From Ambrosia x helenae (lineage: Eukaryota > Streptophyta > Magnoliopsida > Asterales > Asteraceae), in NCBI GenBank assembly GCA_030844895.1, contig CM061231.1, positions 158,457,376-158,521,375 of the forward strand: DNA of 64,000 nt, given 5' to 3'. Position 1 is the first letter of the stretch. Every line of letters starts with the position of its first letter. Position numbers and translations under genes: made by a program. The notes under the pieces were generated by a model that was not told the origin of the DNA, did not search any database, and saw nothing but the letters and a program-made list of their open reading frames with translations. This document shows, piece by piece, positions 1 through 12,336 of this stretch.

Positions 1-251
1 GGATGGGGCTCCTCCATGGCTCTCTTGTTAGACTTTGTAATTTGATTATTACGAACAATGTAGGTGCAATACATATATATAGAGAGATGTTATGTTGATG
101 TATGGAAACTATATTATGTAAATCTGAATGCAAAAGGATTGGTAACTTGGTGCTCAAGTAATTTGTAAACTAGATTTAGATTTGGTGAATCATATCCTAT
201 CTATTATCAAACGAATGTAATTAATGTGATAATTTGTCATCTTATCTAATG
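1..251. other. unassigned flank of the LINE
   Basis: AT-rich sequence with no long open frame. It could be the 3' UTR of a plus-strand gene lying left of the window, but nothing proves that. It ends at the T17 run that is the poly(A) tail of the minus-strand LINE. Confidence 0.3.
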
Positions 252-336
252 TTTTTTTTTTTTTTTTTAAAATAACTTTCATTCAAAAAACACTACGGGC
301 GGACCTCAAAGCGGGCCCCCCGGGCCACAAACGAAA

Positions 337-3300
337 TTACATAATATCTAACGGGTATTTACACCACCCATTCCAATCTAAACCTTTCTTACAAGATCTG
401 TTTTTAAACCAAAAATACGACGTCATTTTAATACTCTCAAACACCTCGGTAGCGCGACGCCTTTTGCCTTGGAAAATACGGTCATTACGCTCCTTCCAAA
501 TAATCCACATAGCCGTGAAAACAATGCCGCGGAGAATGTGCTTAGCTTCCTTCGAAAAAGGTTGAGAATCTGTAATATGTAATATATCGGCAACGTCAAA
601 GATAATCAATGGACCCAAACGACACCAAATCTCCACACGATGCCACACCTCAGCCGAGAAGCAGCACCCTGTGAACAGATGTGTATTCGATTCAGCAACC
701 ATATCGCAAAGATTGCACACCTGACTTTGCAACATAACCCCACGCTTGACTAAATCAACTTTGGTTGGCATACGGTTCAGCAGCGATCTCCAAACCATAA
801 TTTTACACTTCAAAGGAACCCAACCCTTCCAAGGCATGATCACTTGAGTTGACGGCTGAGGGGCTGCAGAACACAACCTTCTAACGCCGGAAACAGAAAA
901 TTTGCCGGAACTACTCGCTTTCCACTTTCAATTATCTTTACCCTCCTTCAACACAATATCATACAAATCATTTAAAAGGCTAAAGAATTCCCAGATCTCT
1001 GCAGCTGTGGAAGGGATCGATTTCCAATCCCACTGCAGAGTTTTAATATTATTCTTAACTTTTATTCTATGCGAAATGAAGCACCATTTCTGTTTTTCAA
1101 GGCTAAAGAGATGCGGATATAATACACGAAAAGGATCCTCATGAAGCCACGAGTCCGTCCAAAATCTGATAGAAGAACCATCTCCCACGACGCCTTCAAA
1201 ATAACTATCGAGCGTTTTACCTGACCAAATCGTCTTGCCGCCTATTTTAGAAATCTGTTTCCAACATCCGCTAGCATAGGTAGAACAAGGAAGAGAAAAC
1301 CAAGGCCTACCAAGACCGTGACAACCCATGACAATTTTCTTCCATAAACAATTTCCCCCAGTTTTAAACCTCCACGACCATTTAAGAAGTAACGCGTCGT
1401 TTACATCTTCCAGTTTAGACAAGCCAAGACCACCGGTTTTTTTTGAGGTCGTGATAATGTTCCAGGCTACCCAGTTAATTTTTTTCTCCACACCACATCC
1501 TGCCCAAAGAAATCGTCTCATAGTCGCCTCCATACTCTCTATGACCGCCTTAGGGGCTTTATAGAGCGAGAGATAATAAATGGGTAAATTCTCCAAAACA
1601 GACTTAATAAGAATCACTCGGCCACCCATAGACAGATGCTTTGCTTTCCACCCGGCTAATCTTTTCTTGATGATATCCAAAACCATGTTCCAATTATTGA
1701 TACGATTCATATTCGCCCCCACTTTAATCCCCAAATAAACAAAAGGAAAAATCCCTCTTCTACAACCCAACACATCAAGCATACTATCCACCTCTCCCTC
1801 ATCCGTACCAACGCCGAATAAATTAGATTTATGAATATTTATGCGAAGGCCCGAACAAATATAAAAAATTCTAAGAATGCGAGCCGTGTTTTGGATGTTT
1901 TCTTTGGACCATTCACCAATAATTAAAGCATCGTCCGCAAAGAAGAGATGATTAAAATCCACATTGTTATTGGCCACATTAATACCTTTAATAATACCCA
2001 AAGTACTCGCTTTCTTCAACAACCAAGAAAGGCACTCCATAACAATAAGGAATAAGAATGGGGATAGCGGGTCACCTTGACGGAGGCCTTTTTCACTTTT
2101 AAATTGAAACGTAGGGGAGCCATTAACAAGAACCGAAGCATAAGCCGAATGAAGGATACCTTCAATCCATTTGCACCATAACTCGGGAAAACCCATTTGA
2201 ACCAACAACGACAATAAAAAACGCCAATTAACGTTGTCGTATGCTTTCTCAAAATCAATCTTCAAAATAAACGCCTTTTTCTTCTTTCTTTTTATCCACT
2301 CAAGAACTTCATTAACCACCAAAGGGCCGTCTAGAATAAAGCGATCAGAAAGAAAAGCCGACTGGTTTTCCGAAATTAATTTCCCCATCACCTTCTTAAG
2401 GCGATTAGCAAGGATTTTGGAAATAACCTTACTAATAGCCCCAATTAGAGTAATGGGCCTGTAATCTTTGAGACCAACTGGCGAAGAAACCTTTGGAATC
2501 AAAGTAATAAAAGCCGAGCCACACCCTTTGTTAATAACACCTGTATCATGAAAGTGTGATAAAATACGATAGAAATCATCTGCAAAAACATCCCAAAAAT
2601 GCTTAAAGAAATAGAAATTAAACCCGTCTGGCCACGGAGCCTTATTAGAGCCACATCCCGAAACAGCATCTTTAATTTCGTCCATAGAGAAACTGGCAGT
2701 CAACGAGACACCATCCAAATCAGAAATTCTGTTCAAACCTTCACAATTCAACAGCGGACGAACAGGAACAGGCTCGTGAAAGTGGGTGTGAAAAAAATTG
2801 AAAACTTCCTTTTTTACTAACGCCGGCTTTGTGACCCACTCGCCACTAATCTCCAAACCAGGAATCGCATTTTTCGCTTTACGGCCATTGATCATACTAT
2901 GGAAAAAGCTAGTGTTTTCGTCTCCAAGAGATGCCCATTTCACGCGTGACTTTTGATGCAAATCACGAGTTCTAAGATTTTCAATCTCTTCGATGCTCTT
3001 TTTACATTCTGCCCAAACCCATAACTCCGCCTCATCCAATTCTTTTTGTTCCATAAGCCTTTCCATATCTTCTTTTTCTTTAGACAAACGATTTTCATCA
3101 TCTTTATCTTTGTTTCGCCATTCCGTAATCCATCCCCTTAATTTACCTCGGAGCGCTCCCAACTTATAAATAAGATTAACATCAGCGGCTCTCTGTTATT
3201 CCACCCCAACACAGTAGATTTTATAACATCATCACAATCTGGCCTATCTAACCAAGAGTCAAATCACCTGAACGGCTTTGGCCCAAAATTCGTATCAATC

Positions 3301-3966
3301 AGGGATAAACTCAATGGGGCATGGTCTGAATGTTCTCTTTTCATAGCTCTAATCACAAACGAATATCCGATCGATTCTACTCATCTTACAAACTCCCCGT
3401 CTATTAACCAAATAAGTAAACTTCATGCCTTTTAAATTATACTCGCGAAGATCATTGCTGTCAATAAAATCATTAAAATCACGAGCGCAAATAGGGTCAA
3501 AACATGAGTTTTTTCTTTCTTCAGATTCTCTAACCGCGTTAAAATCCCCAAACACCATCCACCATCCATGCCCCGCTTGAATAATCTGAGAAAGTCTAGT
3601 CCAAAGATCTCTTTTATCCCCGTTAGATTGCGGAGCATAAACGTTAACCATATTAAGGCGCGTCAACCCATCCGTAAGTAAACCAGAAACACACAGAAAA
3701 TTCGCATCTTTTATCACCCTGTCCTTTCTAAGAACTGTCGGGTCCCAGACATTAAGAAGACCCCCTGAATTACCAATCGAATCCACCTTATCAAACTCAA
3801 AACCCCGACCTCCCCAAATTCTAGAGACAACCCCATCATCTATTTTATCCGACATAGTTTCTTGGACCCCAACAAAAGAGACGCCCAGATCAGATTTTAA
3901 ACGATTTATCCAAAGTGTTTTGTTATCACCACCCAATCCCCTAACATTAATGGACAAACAATTCAT
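337..3966 (-). pseudogene. LINE ORF2: endonuclease / reverse transcriptase / zinc-binding, broken
   Basis: The endonuclease starts at 3966 (MNCLSINVRGLGG) and shows QETM, GDFNAVR and DRIFV. Its catalytic SDH follows in another frame near 3315, so there is a frameshift at about 3349; a stop in place of an aromatic residue lies near 3258, and the frame shifts again near 3165. Reverse transcriptase is open from 3162 to 928, with GLRQGDPLSPFLF and the catalytic FADD around 1935-1945. A TGA at 928-930 interrupts it, but the same frame continues through 927-874 into the zinc-binding domain (C-x2-C, then HLF and C), ending at 337. The protein would nick target DNA and copy LINE RNA. With these lesions it is a pseudogene; the single TGA could in principle be read through. 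Confidence 0.9.
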
Positions 3967-5806
3967 TTGTTACCTGTTTGTAAACCTTCTGATACAACCG
4001 ACTTCATTATCAAATTATCATGATTCTCTAGATTGACGCCCAATTTAAAACCCATAGCCTTGGTAGCCGTCACTTCCTGTTCCTGTAAATTTACATCAGT
4101 AGCTACCGCATCAGCGTCCCTGTGTTGAGTATCTTGACTACGAGCCATATCACCAATCTCAGAAATGACTCTGTTGGCACAAGAAGACTCGAGAGGAATG
4201 TGATTGAGGTCAAAAGAATCATTCTCGTCGCTTTCTGATCCTTCAGATTCAGAAAATGGGCTGTCAGGTATGCCCAGCAGGCCATTAAGTCCAAAAATGT
4301 CACTACTCTTCTGTTTGGGCTTTTTACCAATCCTTTGACTCTCATTGCTACTAACATATGTGGAACTGGGCCGGCCCAAGTCATGCTTCTTACCCTTTTT
4401 CCTTTTGCTAACTTTAGTGTTGCCTGCGTCCAAAGGACTTTCCATACCCGATTTATCAAAATCAAAATTAATTGCTGGCACAAATTCCGGGGTTGACTCT
4501 TCAACATTCAAATCTTGCACAATAAATGTGCTTGAATGATAATCATTGGCAACATAATTATTGCATTCATTGTTACCCAAATTAACGTTATCAATGTTTC
4601 CATGATTATCTTCGCTAGTCAAATTTTCCGCTTGTATGTCAACGTTTCCATGATTATCCACCTCGGCCATTTTCTCCGGTTGAAAGTCCGGCAACTCTTC
4701 ATCAACACGAACTGGAGAATTCTCCTGAATAACTGGATCAGAGTCCGTCTCAAGGGACACAGGATAGAACTCCGGGACCCAATCACACAAATCTTCATAA
4801 ATCCAAATCCTGAACTTGCGATTTTTCCATTCCAAAACAACTTCTTCGGATAATCTCTTACCATCTCCAACAAGTATCCCCATGTAATCGTATGATAAAT
4901 CTTTGTCCGTTTTTAACTTGACTGCTTTATGAACAACTTTGCCAAATGTACTTCCAATTAAATTGACCACATCTTGAGAAAAAAAAAATGTAATGGTATG
5001 CCTTGAACCTTAACCCATGCCAATCTCTCAAAGCTTAAAGCTTGACCAGACCACAAACAAACAGCCGAGAATGTATCCGGATCATTTTTTGCAGCCTCAC
5101 AGACCATCGTGTCCAAATCAGTATCATCAAATGAAATCAGTAAATCGAGCCCCCCAAGATACTGGACTTTGCCATACCCCGGACAAATCTTATTCAAAAA
5201 TACTAAAATACTCTTCAGGGCTTCCACATTCTTCATTCTACCCACAATGGCCTTCCCATGCAATGTAGTGAAACTGTTTGTTTCATCGTCAACAGTAATG
5301 GTTTTCCCGGTGAGCATGTCTCTAAAAGACCTCTCTCCAGTTTCAAACTTAGAACCTGCTAGATCCACCCCATATCTAACGTGCGACTTATTGATCTTCT
5401 CTGATGTCTTACCTTCTCTACGGTCATTGATCTCACCGTCTTCTAACACGAACCGAGCAATATTGAACCATAGTTTGCTATCACCCATTCGAATGTTTCT
5501 CAAATCATGAAGTAACGTAGTCTGATCACGAACATCTAACAATGAAATGAATCCAAACCTGTTACCACCTTTATCCTTCTTCCTTGCGATATAAATGTCG
5601 TAAATCTGCCCAAACGAACGAACGTGACTTGCAAGATCACTCCCACTACATCCCTCTGGAAGATTCGTAACAAAAAGCTTTGTTAAACGCCGCTGGATGG
5701 CATCCGGAATGGGTTTCCGGCGATGCTCCATTGAGAGAGTTTCGGTTAAGCCAAGATTTTTATTATCTTGGTACATATAATAAAGATCAGAGTAATAATA
5801 ATACAA
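3963..5806 (-). pseudogene. LINE ORF1: RRM RNA-binding protein, frameshifted
   Basis: The first part (5806-4958) contains an RNA-recognition motif with RNP2-like LFVTNL and RNP1-like NRFGFISL, some 40-95 residues in, followed by a basic segment. At a run of ten A (4979-4988; T in the coding sense) the frame shifts, and the protein continues in another frame as VVNLIGSTFGKVVHKAV to a stop at 3963. The C-terminal half is acidic and low in complexity, with Asn/Glu/Asp-rich stretches. Expected role from the family: binding LINE RNA as part of the retrotransposition particle. Its TGA overlaps the ATG of ORF2 (ATGA at 3966-3963). I chose 5806 as the first ATG; the Met at the MEHRRKPIP segment, about 25 codons on, is an equally good start. 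Confidence 0.85.
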
Positions 5807-5887
5807 TTAAAAGACTTTGTAAGTTATATGTTTTAGTTTAGGGTGATGTTATTTAGACATCCAAAAAAAATCCTAGACATCCATGTG

Positions 5888-6193
5888 GACGGGTCGTTGA
5901 GGCCTCAATGGGCCGTGGAGGCCAAATCTGGGAAAAACGACGGGTCATTGGGGCCTCAATGGCCCGTCCTTTTACTAAAAAGTGAAAACGACGGGCCGTT
6001 GGGGCCTCAACGGCCTGTCCTAGTACCAGGTACGAGGTGTCAGTCTGAACTCCCTGCAATAGCAGGGGGTTTAGACTGAAAATGTCTGAAAAGGTGATTC
6101 CCCACGGCCCATTGAGGCCTCAACGGCCCGTGAAAATGTGTTAGGTTTGGGCATTCAAACCCTCGACGGCCCATCGAGGCCTCAACGGCCCGT
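5888..6193. repeat. array of five ~30-bp GC-rich palindromes around AGGCCT
   Basis: Five near-perfect palindromes lie at 5888-5917, 5939-5968, 5990-6019, 6103-6132 and 6165-6193. The half-site is close to GACGGGCCGTTGAGG followed by its reverse complement, centred on GGCC. The first three start exactly 51 bp apart. Between the third and fourth, 6041-6078 forms a separate hairpin: CAGTCTGAACTCCCTGC pairs with its near complement across a four-base AATA loop. The palindromes share sequence with one another, but the spacers do not. The array sits between the LINE and the MULE transposase gene. It could be a transposon terminus, a subterminal binding-site array or a small satellite; its function is unknown. 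Confidence 0.75.
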
Positions 6194-6321
6194 AGTTTTT
6201 TAGCATTTAACCAATACGTGAGCAGCTTCTTCCTCATTTCAAAAAAAAATTTCAAACATCACCACCACTATTCTCTCGACCCATCTCGACTTCCCGGTCT
6301 CACGATGTCATATCTACATAG

Positions 6322-7740
6322 TTTTCAACCGATGACCTGTCTCTGAACGAGTCCTACGTCTCTAAAAGCGTTTTCGGACCCAAGGTTCAAGTTGGTGACG
6401 AGGAGGTTAAATCCGGGGTTCGTGGTAATGACTGGAATATGCTGCCCGATCTGAACCAGGAATATGTTGAGGAAGAGGAGTTATTTTTCGTGCCACCAAG
6501 CTACCCGCAGTACACATACGGGACTTACCATTCGAGCGGGAATGGTGCTAAGGACTTCGAGGAAGGTGATAACAATGAGAAATGTGGTTCTGAAGGTGTT
6601 GACATAAAAGTGGAACCTAACCCGGATGTTTCGTATGAAACCGATCAGGTGCATTTATTTATTTACACTAGTATATATTTAGATGTTTTAGGGTTTGTTG
6701 GATTGAACTAGTATATATTTACAGTGGTATACAATTTAGACTAGTATAAATTTAAACTACATTCTTATATAAATTTCCAGGTATTCGGGTTTGTTGAAGA
6801 GTTGAAACAATGGGCTTACGATAGAGCCCTTGCTAGCGGTTACGTCCTAGTGATCGGACGTTCTGTTTCAAAAGGCATGGGAAATAAAGCCAAAAAAATT
6901 AGGATATGGCTAAGATGCGAACGTGGTGGCGAACACCAAAGTACAGCCACAGTACGGGTTTCGGGTAGCAAAAAGATTAATTGTCCATTTAAGTTGGTAG
7001 GGAGGCTACGCAATGAGGGTTGGAAGTTGGACGTAAGTAACCCGACTCATAACCACGACCCTTTTAAACATGTTGAGGGTCACGCTTTTTCTAGGAGGCT
7101 GACACCGCTTGAAGAAAAGATGGTGGAAACGCTTTATTTTCAGGGCCTGGAACCATCAAACATACATTTGGCCATTAGACAATAAAACCCGAATAATGTA
7201 TGCATTCTACGAGACATACACAATACAATAAGCAAGATTAAAAACAAAATGTACGGCGACAAAACTCCAATGCAGGTATTATTATTATTAAATATTATTA
7301 TTATCGTTAAATATTAAATATTGTTATTATTATTGTTATGCATATACTCGAGAGTATCTTGGTAGAAAAGAAATTTATTTACTACACCCAGCAGAATCCG
7401 GAGACAGATGCTGTTGAGAATATTTTCTTTTCACACCGGGTCTCGTACAATCTCTGGCGTGCCTTCCCACATGTATTGTTGATCGACGCCACATACAAAA
7501 TGAACGAGTATAGAATCCCGTTTGTTCAAATTGTGGGTGTGACATCGACAGACTTGCCGTTTGTATCGCCCATGCATTTATCATTAAAGAGAAAATGAGT
7601 AACTACGTATGGGTGCTACAGAGGCTGAGAGATTTGCTGGAAAAGTGTATGGAGCCACGTGTAATTGTTACAGATACAGATCTGGCTCTAATGAATGCAT
7701 GTGCTACAGTTTTCCCAAATGCTTCGAAGTTGCTATGCAG

Positions 7741-7791
<51 letters not shown>

Positions 7792-9475
7792 GTTATGTAG
7801 GTTTCATATTCAACAAAATATTGCAAAGTATTATAAAGCAAGATTTTCAAAAGAAGATTGGAATATATTTTTGCAGTATTGGGCTCGACTATGTAGATCT
7901 TCTGATCTAGATTGTTACGTATACAACCTTAACCTGCTCTACCAACGACTGTGTCAGGACGGTCGAAAGGGTATATATTTTAATTCTTTGCTTTACAAGC
8001 GTACATATTTTCTTTATTGACATCGTTATTCTATTTTTTACAGACGTTTATGACTACATGCATAAAGTTTGGCTCAAAGATTATAAAGAAATGTTTGTGG
8101 AAGCCTGGTCACACGCAAACCTTACATTTGATCAGGTTACGACCAACAGAGTTGAGAGTCAATATGCAAGGATTAAGAGACACATAAATGGCCCGAACAG
8201 CTCGCTCCGCACGCTTGTGATGAAAATTGACAAAGTTATGGAGTCACAGCGCATAGAGGTAAACCACTCGTTCGAAGACAGTCGATCAAAAAGAATGTGG
8301 CACCATGAGTTACCTATGTTTCAAAACATACTCGGTAGGGTTTCCCATACAGCGCTCGATATGTTGGTCGTGGAGCTCAATAAGATACAGTGTTAAGGGA
8401 AGATAACAAGACTTGTGATCACCGACTTATGTCGAGTTTTGGATTGCCATGTGCCTGTCGACTGGATTCGTATGAAAGAAAAGGTAACATCATTTTTTTT
8501 AGACTTATTATTATTATTATTATTATTATTATCTAGATTATATTATAAGGATATAATAGTAAAATTTATAAATGTTTGAAGCGTTTTGTAGACAACTTGT
8601 GTTGTCTTGTTCGTACAAAAACAGAGGAAACTCTGTCGAAATTTTTAAAAAAATCCGAAACGTTTTTATTTTGTTTAGGCGTTTTTGTAGATTATTGATT
8701 GTTGTTGTGATTGAATATATATATATTAGATATACAAGTATCACTGGCTGAGATCAACGTCTTCTGGACACAACTTGACTATATGCCAGAAGAAGCTAAG
8801 ACTCCCGAGTATGACTTTCAGCGGGAAATGGATGCATTCGGTAAGCAACTAAAGTTGCAACCGCCGCAAGTTAAAAAAAGCATGTTGCAGAAGATGAAGG
8901 GGGTGTTGAATCCAACAATGACTAAACATAAACCTCCTGAGGTACAAACCGATACTCGGGGGCGGCCAACAACGAGTGAAAAACAAATAAAAAAAAGGAA
9001 GATAGGGCTGCGGTGAGTATTATTATTATTGTTGTTGTTGTTGTTATATAAATTTTTCAACGTAGGGGAAGCATCCAATTAGAAGAGGTAAACAATTAAA
9101 TGACAACCCGATTGTTTACGATAAAGATTTTTCACTATTGGTAGGGGAAAGGTACAAACTAATGATATATACATTCATACATGCATACATATTTATACAC
9201 GTATTAAATCTCACTGTTTGACGGTGACAGATACAAACTCGACATCGACCAGTTTAAGATATGGCTTCCATCTACATATCTTCAATACATTTCAAGTGAG
9301 GCATTACATCGCGCTTGAGTTAGCAAAAGGCGCTCCACTGCCTGCACTGAATGGAACGTGGTGTAATTTTTGAAATGAACAGGCAATGGAGTGGGAGACA
9401 TTGTATCAACATCGTCTACCAAGGGTGCATATAAGAACAAAGTATTTTGACTTAACCTAGCTTATCGTATGTTAT
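6322..9475 (+). pseudogene. FAR1/MULE (Mutator-like) transposase gene with OTU-type tail, decayed
   Basis: Exons joined by GT-AG introns (6649-6780, 7741-7800, 7971-8043, 8484-8738, 9013-9065 and others) give a FAR1-type WRKY-GCM1 zinc region (GYVLVIGR.., CPFKLVG.., HNHDP), then a MULE DDE domain: LIDATYKMNEYRIP (first D), VIVTDTDLALMNA (second D), LCRFHIQQN, and TTNRVESQYARIKR (E). A SWIM-like C/H segment with GLPCAC follows. Near 9303-9460 HYIALELAKGAPLP and WETLYQHRL match the end of OTU-type extensions. Lesions: a stop in the upstream frame at 6319, TAA at 7183, a broken acceptor at 7341 (CAT), a frameshift near 7568, another near 8394, and TGA near 9376. The OTU core is not recognisable. 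No terminal inverted repeats were found, and the true start is undefined. Confidence 0.85.
7741..7800 (+). repeat. 60-bp intron built almost entirely of (ATT)n
   Basis: The exon sequence breaks at TGCAG before GTTATT and resumes after TATGTAG; splicing joins LLC and FHIQQNI through an Arg codon, exactly as the MULE family requires. Everything between the splice sites is ATT microsatellite. Similar ATT tracts lie in the other introns (7276-7341, 8505-8532, 9017-9040). Confidence 0.8.
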
Positions 9476-9480
9476 TGGTG

Positions 9481-9740
9481 TGGCAGTGGTGGTGTGAGGG
9501 AGGTAGTGGTGGGGCTGTGGTGGTTGATAAAAGTGGCGTTTAGGTTGATAAAGTGGCGTTTTGTTGTTGGTGTTTAAAAGTGGCGTTTAGTTCGTTTATT
9601 ATTATTATTATTGTTATTATTGGTATTTAGTTCGTTTAGTTCGTTTATTATTATTGTTAGGTTGATAAAGTGGCGTTTAGGTTCATTATTATTATTATTG
9701 TTGTTGTTGTTGTGGTTGTTGTTGTTTGGTGGGATTTTGT
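9481..9740. repeat. minisatellite and ATT/GTT microsatellite tail
   Basis: The unit GTTGATAAAGTGGCGTTTAG recurs about four times with variants, mixed with TTAGTTCGTTTATT units and ATT/GTT runs. It follows the end of the MULE gene directly. Confidence 0.7.
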
Positions 9741-12336
9741 AGACGACTTGTGTTGTCTGGTTATTCTCTTAGGCATGAGGCGCATCGGCCCATTATTAAG
9801 AGAAAAGGATTGGAAGGTGTTTCGTCTTCTAACTTTACGTTTTCATAACCCTCAATTATTATTAACAACCGCTGTGACTTTTCATCTTCATAACTCACGA
9901 TTATAATTACAACAGGTTGAATCAATGCCCTTCACAATTTGAAATAGATGCACATGCTTTGATTGGATCCTTATATAATCACGGTTATTATGCTTTTTTT
10001 TAACGCACGGTTATTATGCTTTCATTTAACAAGTCGGCAACAAAATCAAAGATCATACATTTTTTGCCGCCACCCTGAAAGTTTGCAAACCACCTTTTGT
10101 ATTTGATCACTACCATTTGCTTTCATTTCATCACTCCCACACCACCTTCATCACGGTAAGTCTATGACCAGCCGCGACCGTCTCCATCATCTCTTATTTT
10201 CATATATATATACTGCCGCCACGTTATTGCTCTATGACTGGCAAACCAAAATTGAACCGCACCACTGAGCAACGACATCCACACCAGAATAGTTGTAGCT
10301 ATTGCTGCTTTTTTAATCCGAGACTGGTCGGCCGGATTCATGAACTAATTTTGTGGGTTAATTCATGCAAGGTGAGTTAATGGCAGTCTTAGTATTACAA
10401 GAACTTGGTGGGTTGATTTTATCTCTTTCGTAAATGTGGTTTGAGAATTATTGTGAATTTGGAGCATTAAGTCGATCATCACATTTTGCACAATAACATA
10501 TCTCAACAATCTTATTCAGTGTAGTTGTTGGTTTTATGTGGTAGGAGTTTCTCTATTTCAACTAGCTATGTGATCTTTTTTATTAGTTTAAGTTGTACAA
10601 AGATGAACAAGAGGGTAAGTAGGGTGTTTAGATGTGTATATTTGGGAAGTGAATCAAGTGATTTTATGATATTTAAAAATGAACATGCGATAACTAAATG
10701 TACAAACAAGTGTTGTAGATAGTAGATCATAAAGTAACCATAAAGGATGTTATTGTGGAAAAGATAGACCATTTGTTTAAAAGAGTAAAATTAGCACGTC
10801 AAATCCAATACAAAACAAGTTACATGATAAAATAACTTTTAATCATAATTAAAAAAAATGACATTGTGTGGGCATGAATTCAGTTGCACATCTTATATCA
10901 GCCTATGACAATTATGAGTTGAGCATACATGTGTAATTACTTAGTACATAACTTCATAGACAATTACCATTTAGTTGTACTTGATGGCTCGTTTGACACT
11001 ATAAGCAAATATGAACAATATGAATGTGAAAGAACTAATAGAAACATAGATGAGATGATAGTTTGATAGTCAACGTGAAGCGAATTATCAAAATGGTGGT
11101 GTGCATTTAACCAATTTAATTACAAAGACTTGAGAATTTGAAGTAATATTAAGAAACAAACCAACCTCAAACTAAATTCATTTTCTAAACTTTGATTATG
11201 GACTTAGATAACTTTATTGATTTGAGGTTTATTAAGTTATAAATGATTATGGTTGATCATTCTTTTCATAATAATGATTTTAACTCAATTATTTATTTGA
11301 AGCATGAAATTCACAAGGATTTTGAAAACGGGTAATAATCTTGAATATTGAAAATGTCGTACCCATAACAATTCACAAGATTTGATCTCGTGTAAATATA
11401 TCTTTACGTTACTACGATTCTTGGCCAGGCATTATAGCATTTGACTGGTTATAATTTAAAAATAAATGAAAGCTTACTTGTTTTATGAATTTATATATTA
11501 CATTTTATAATTATAATTTGAAAGGAAATAACCTTTATAGTAGCTTTAATATCCAAATGACTATTATATTTATCAGGTTGTTATATCATTATTCCGCTAC
11601 GAAGTACGGGTTCCCTACTAGTACTATATTAAGGAGTAAGGAAAGGGCTTCCATGACAATGAAGCTTCTTGCGGTGGTTTGGGCTTGCTTTGATGATGGG
11701 TTTAAGTTTTTTGGGCCCTTTTGTGGGCTTTAATCTAGGAAAGCATCATGAGTAGCCCACCATTTCTTTTAACCTTCTCAATGATCCAACTTATAAACTA
11801 ATGATGTGAACTAAGTGCCATTTGAAAGATGTCACAATCCCTTAATAAACCAAGGGGGTAATAACTAACAATTGAGTCCTCTCCAAACCGCAGGAGATAG
11901 TTGCCCATCATACGGCTCACCAACTTCACTTGCCTCTATGGGGGCTCGCTCCGAATAGGTTTGGATCACTTACAATACATAGCTCTACGAAGGAAGGGCT
12001 TCAGTTAGGAGCGTTTTCACAAAAGAATTCATGATATGTAAGATGTGAAAAATTATAATGCTTTATAATAGGCGTGTTAAGTGTGAATTACCATATTTCA
12101 CAATGAATGTGGCTTTTACCTTCTTATTACTTTTATATACTTTTTAAAATATGAGGTTTAAAACTTTGAGTTTAGTAAATGTACCACATAAAGCGATACA
12201 TTTACCGGTATATGTAATCACGATTGACAATTATATACAAAGCCTAGTAATACATAACACAAGTAACAAAGTCTACACAAATTTTACAATCCCTCATATA
12301 TATCTATAGAAAACTCCAACTCTTGAACAATTATTA
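9741..12336. other. AT-rich spacer, no gene seen
   Basis: No frame here carries a recognisable domain. 10070-10370 is locally GC-richer and reads like an untranslated exon, but nothing supports a gene. The right edge holds the 3' UTR of the minus-strand plastid-protein gene. Confidence 0.4.

Larger units (their letters stand above)
252..5840 (-). mobile_element. LINE (non-LTR) retrotransposon, nearly full length, decayed
   Basis: Read on the minus strand, the element runs from an RRM-bearing ORF1 (5806 to 3963) into ORF2 (3966 to 337) and ends in a run of 17 T at 252-268, its poly(A) tail. Domain order is that of plant L1-like LINEs: RNA-binding ORF1, then apurinic endonuclease, reverse transcriptase and a C-terminal reverse-transcriptase zinc-binding domain. 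There is no RNase H. The 5' edge is approximate, since only about 30 bp lie upstream of the first ORF1 codon before unrelated repeats begin. I could not find a convincing target-site duplication. Several frameshifts and stops make this copy non-autonomous. Confidence 0.9.

Noticed and set aside
5888..6193. CRISPR-like array
   Set aside because: Repeats are full palindromes with unequal spacing, in a eukaryotic genome, with no cas genes.
5843..6255. Short frames across the palindrome array
   Set aside because: They merely translate repeated GC-rich palindromes on both strands.
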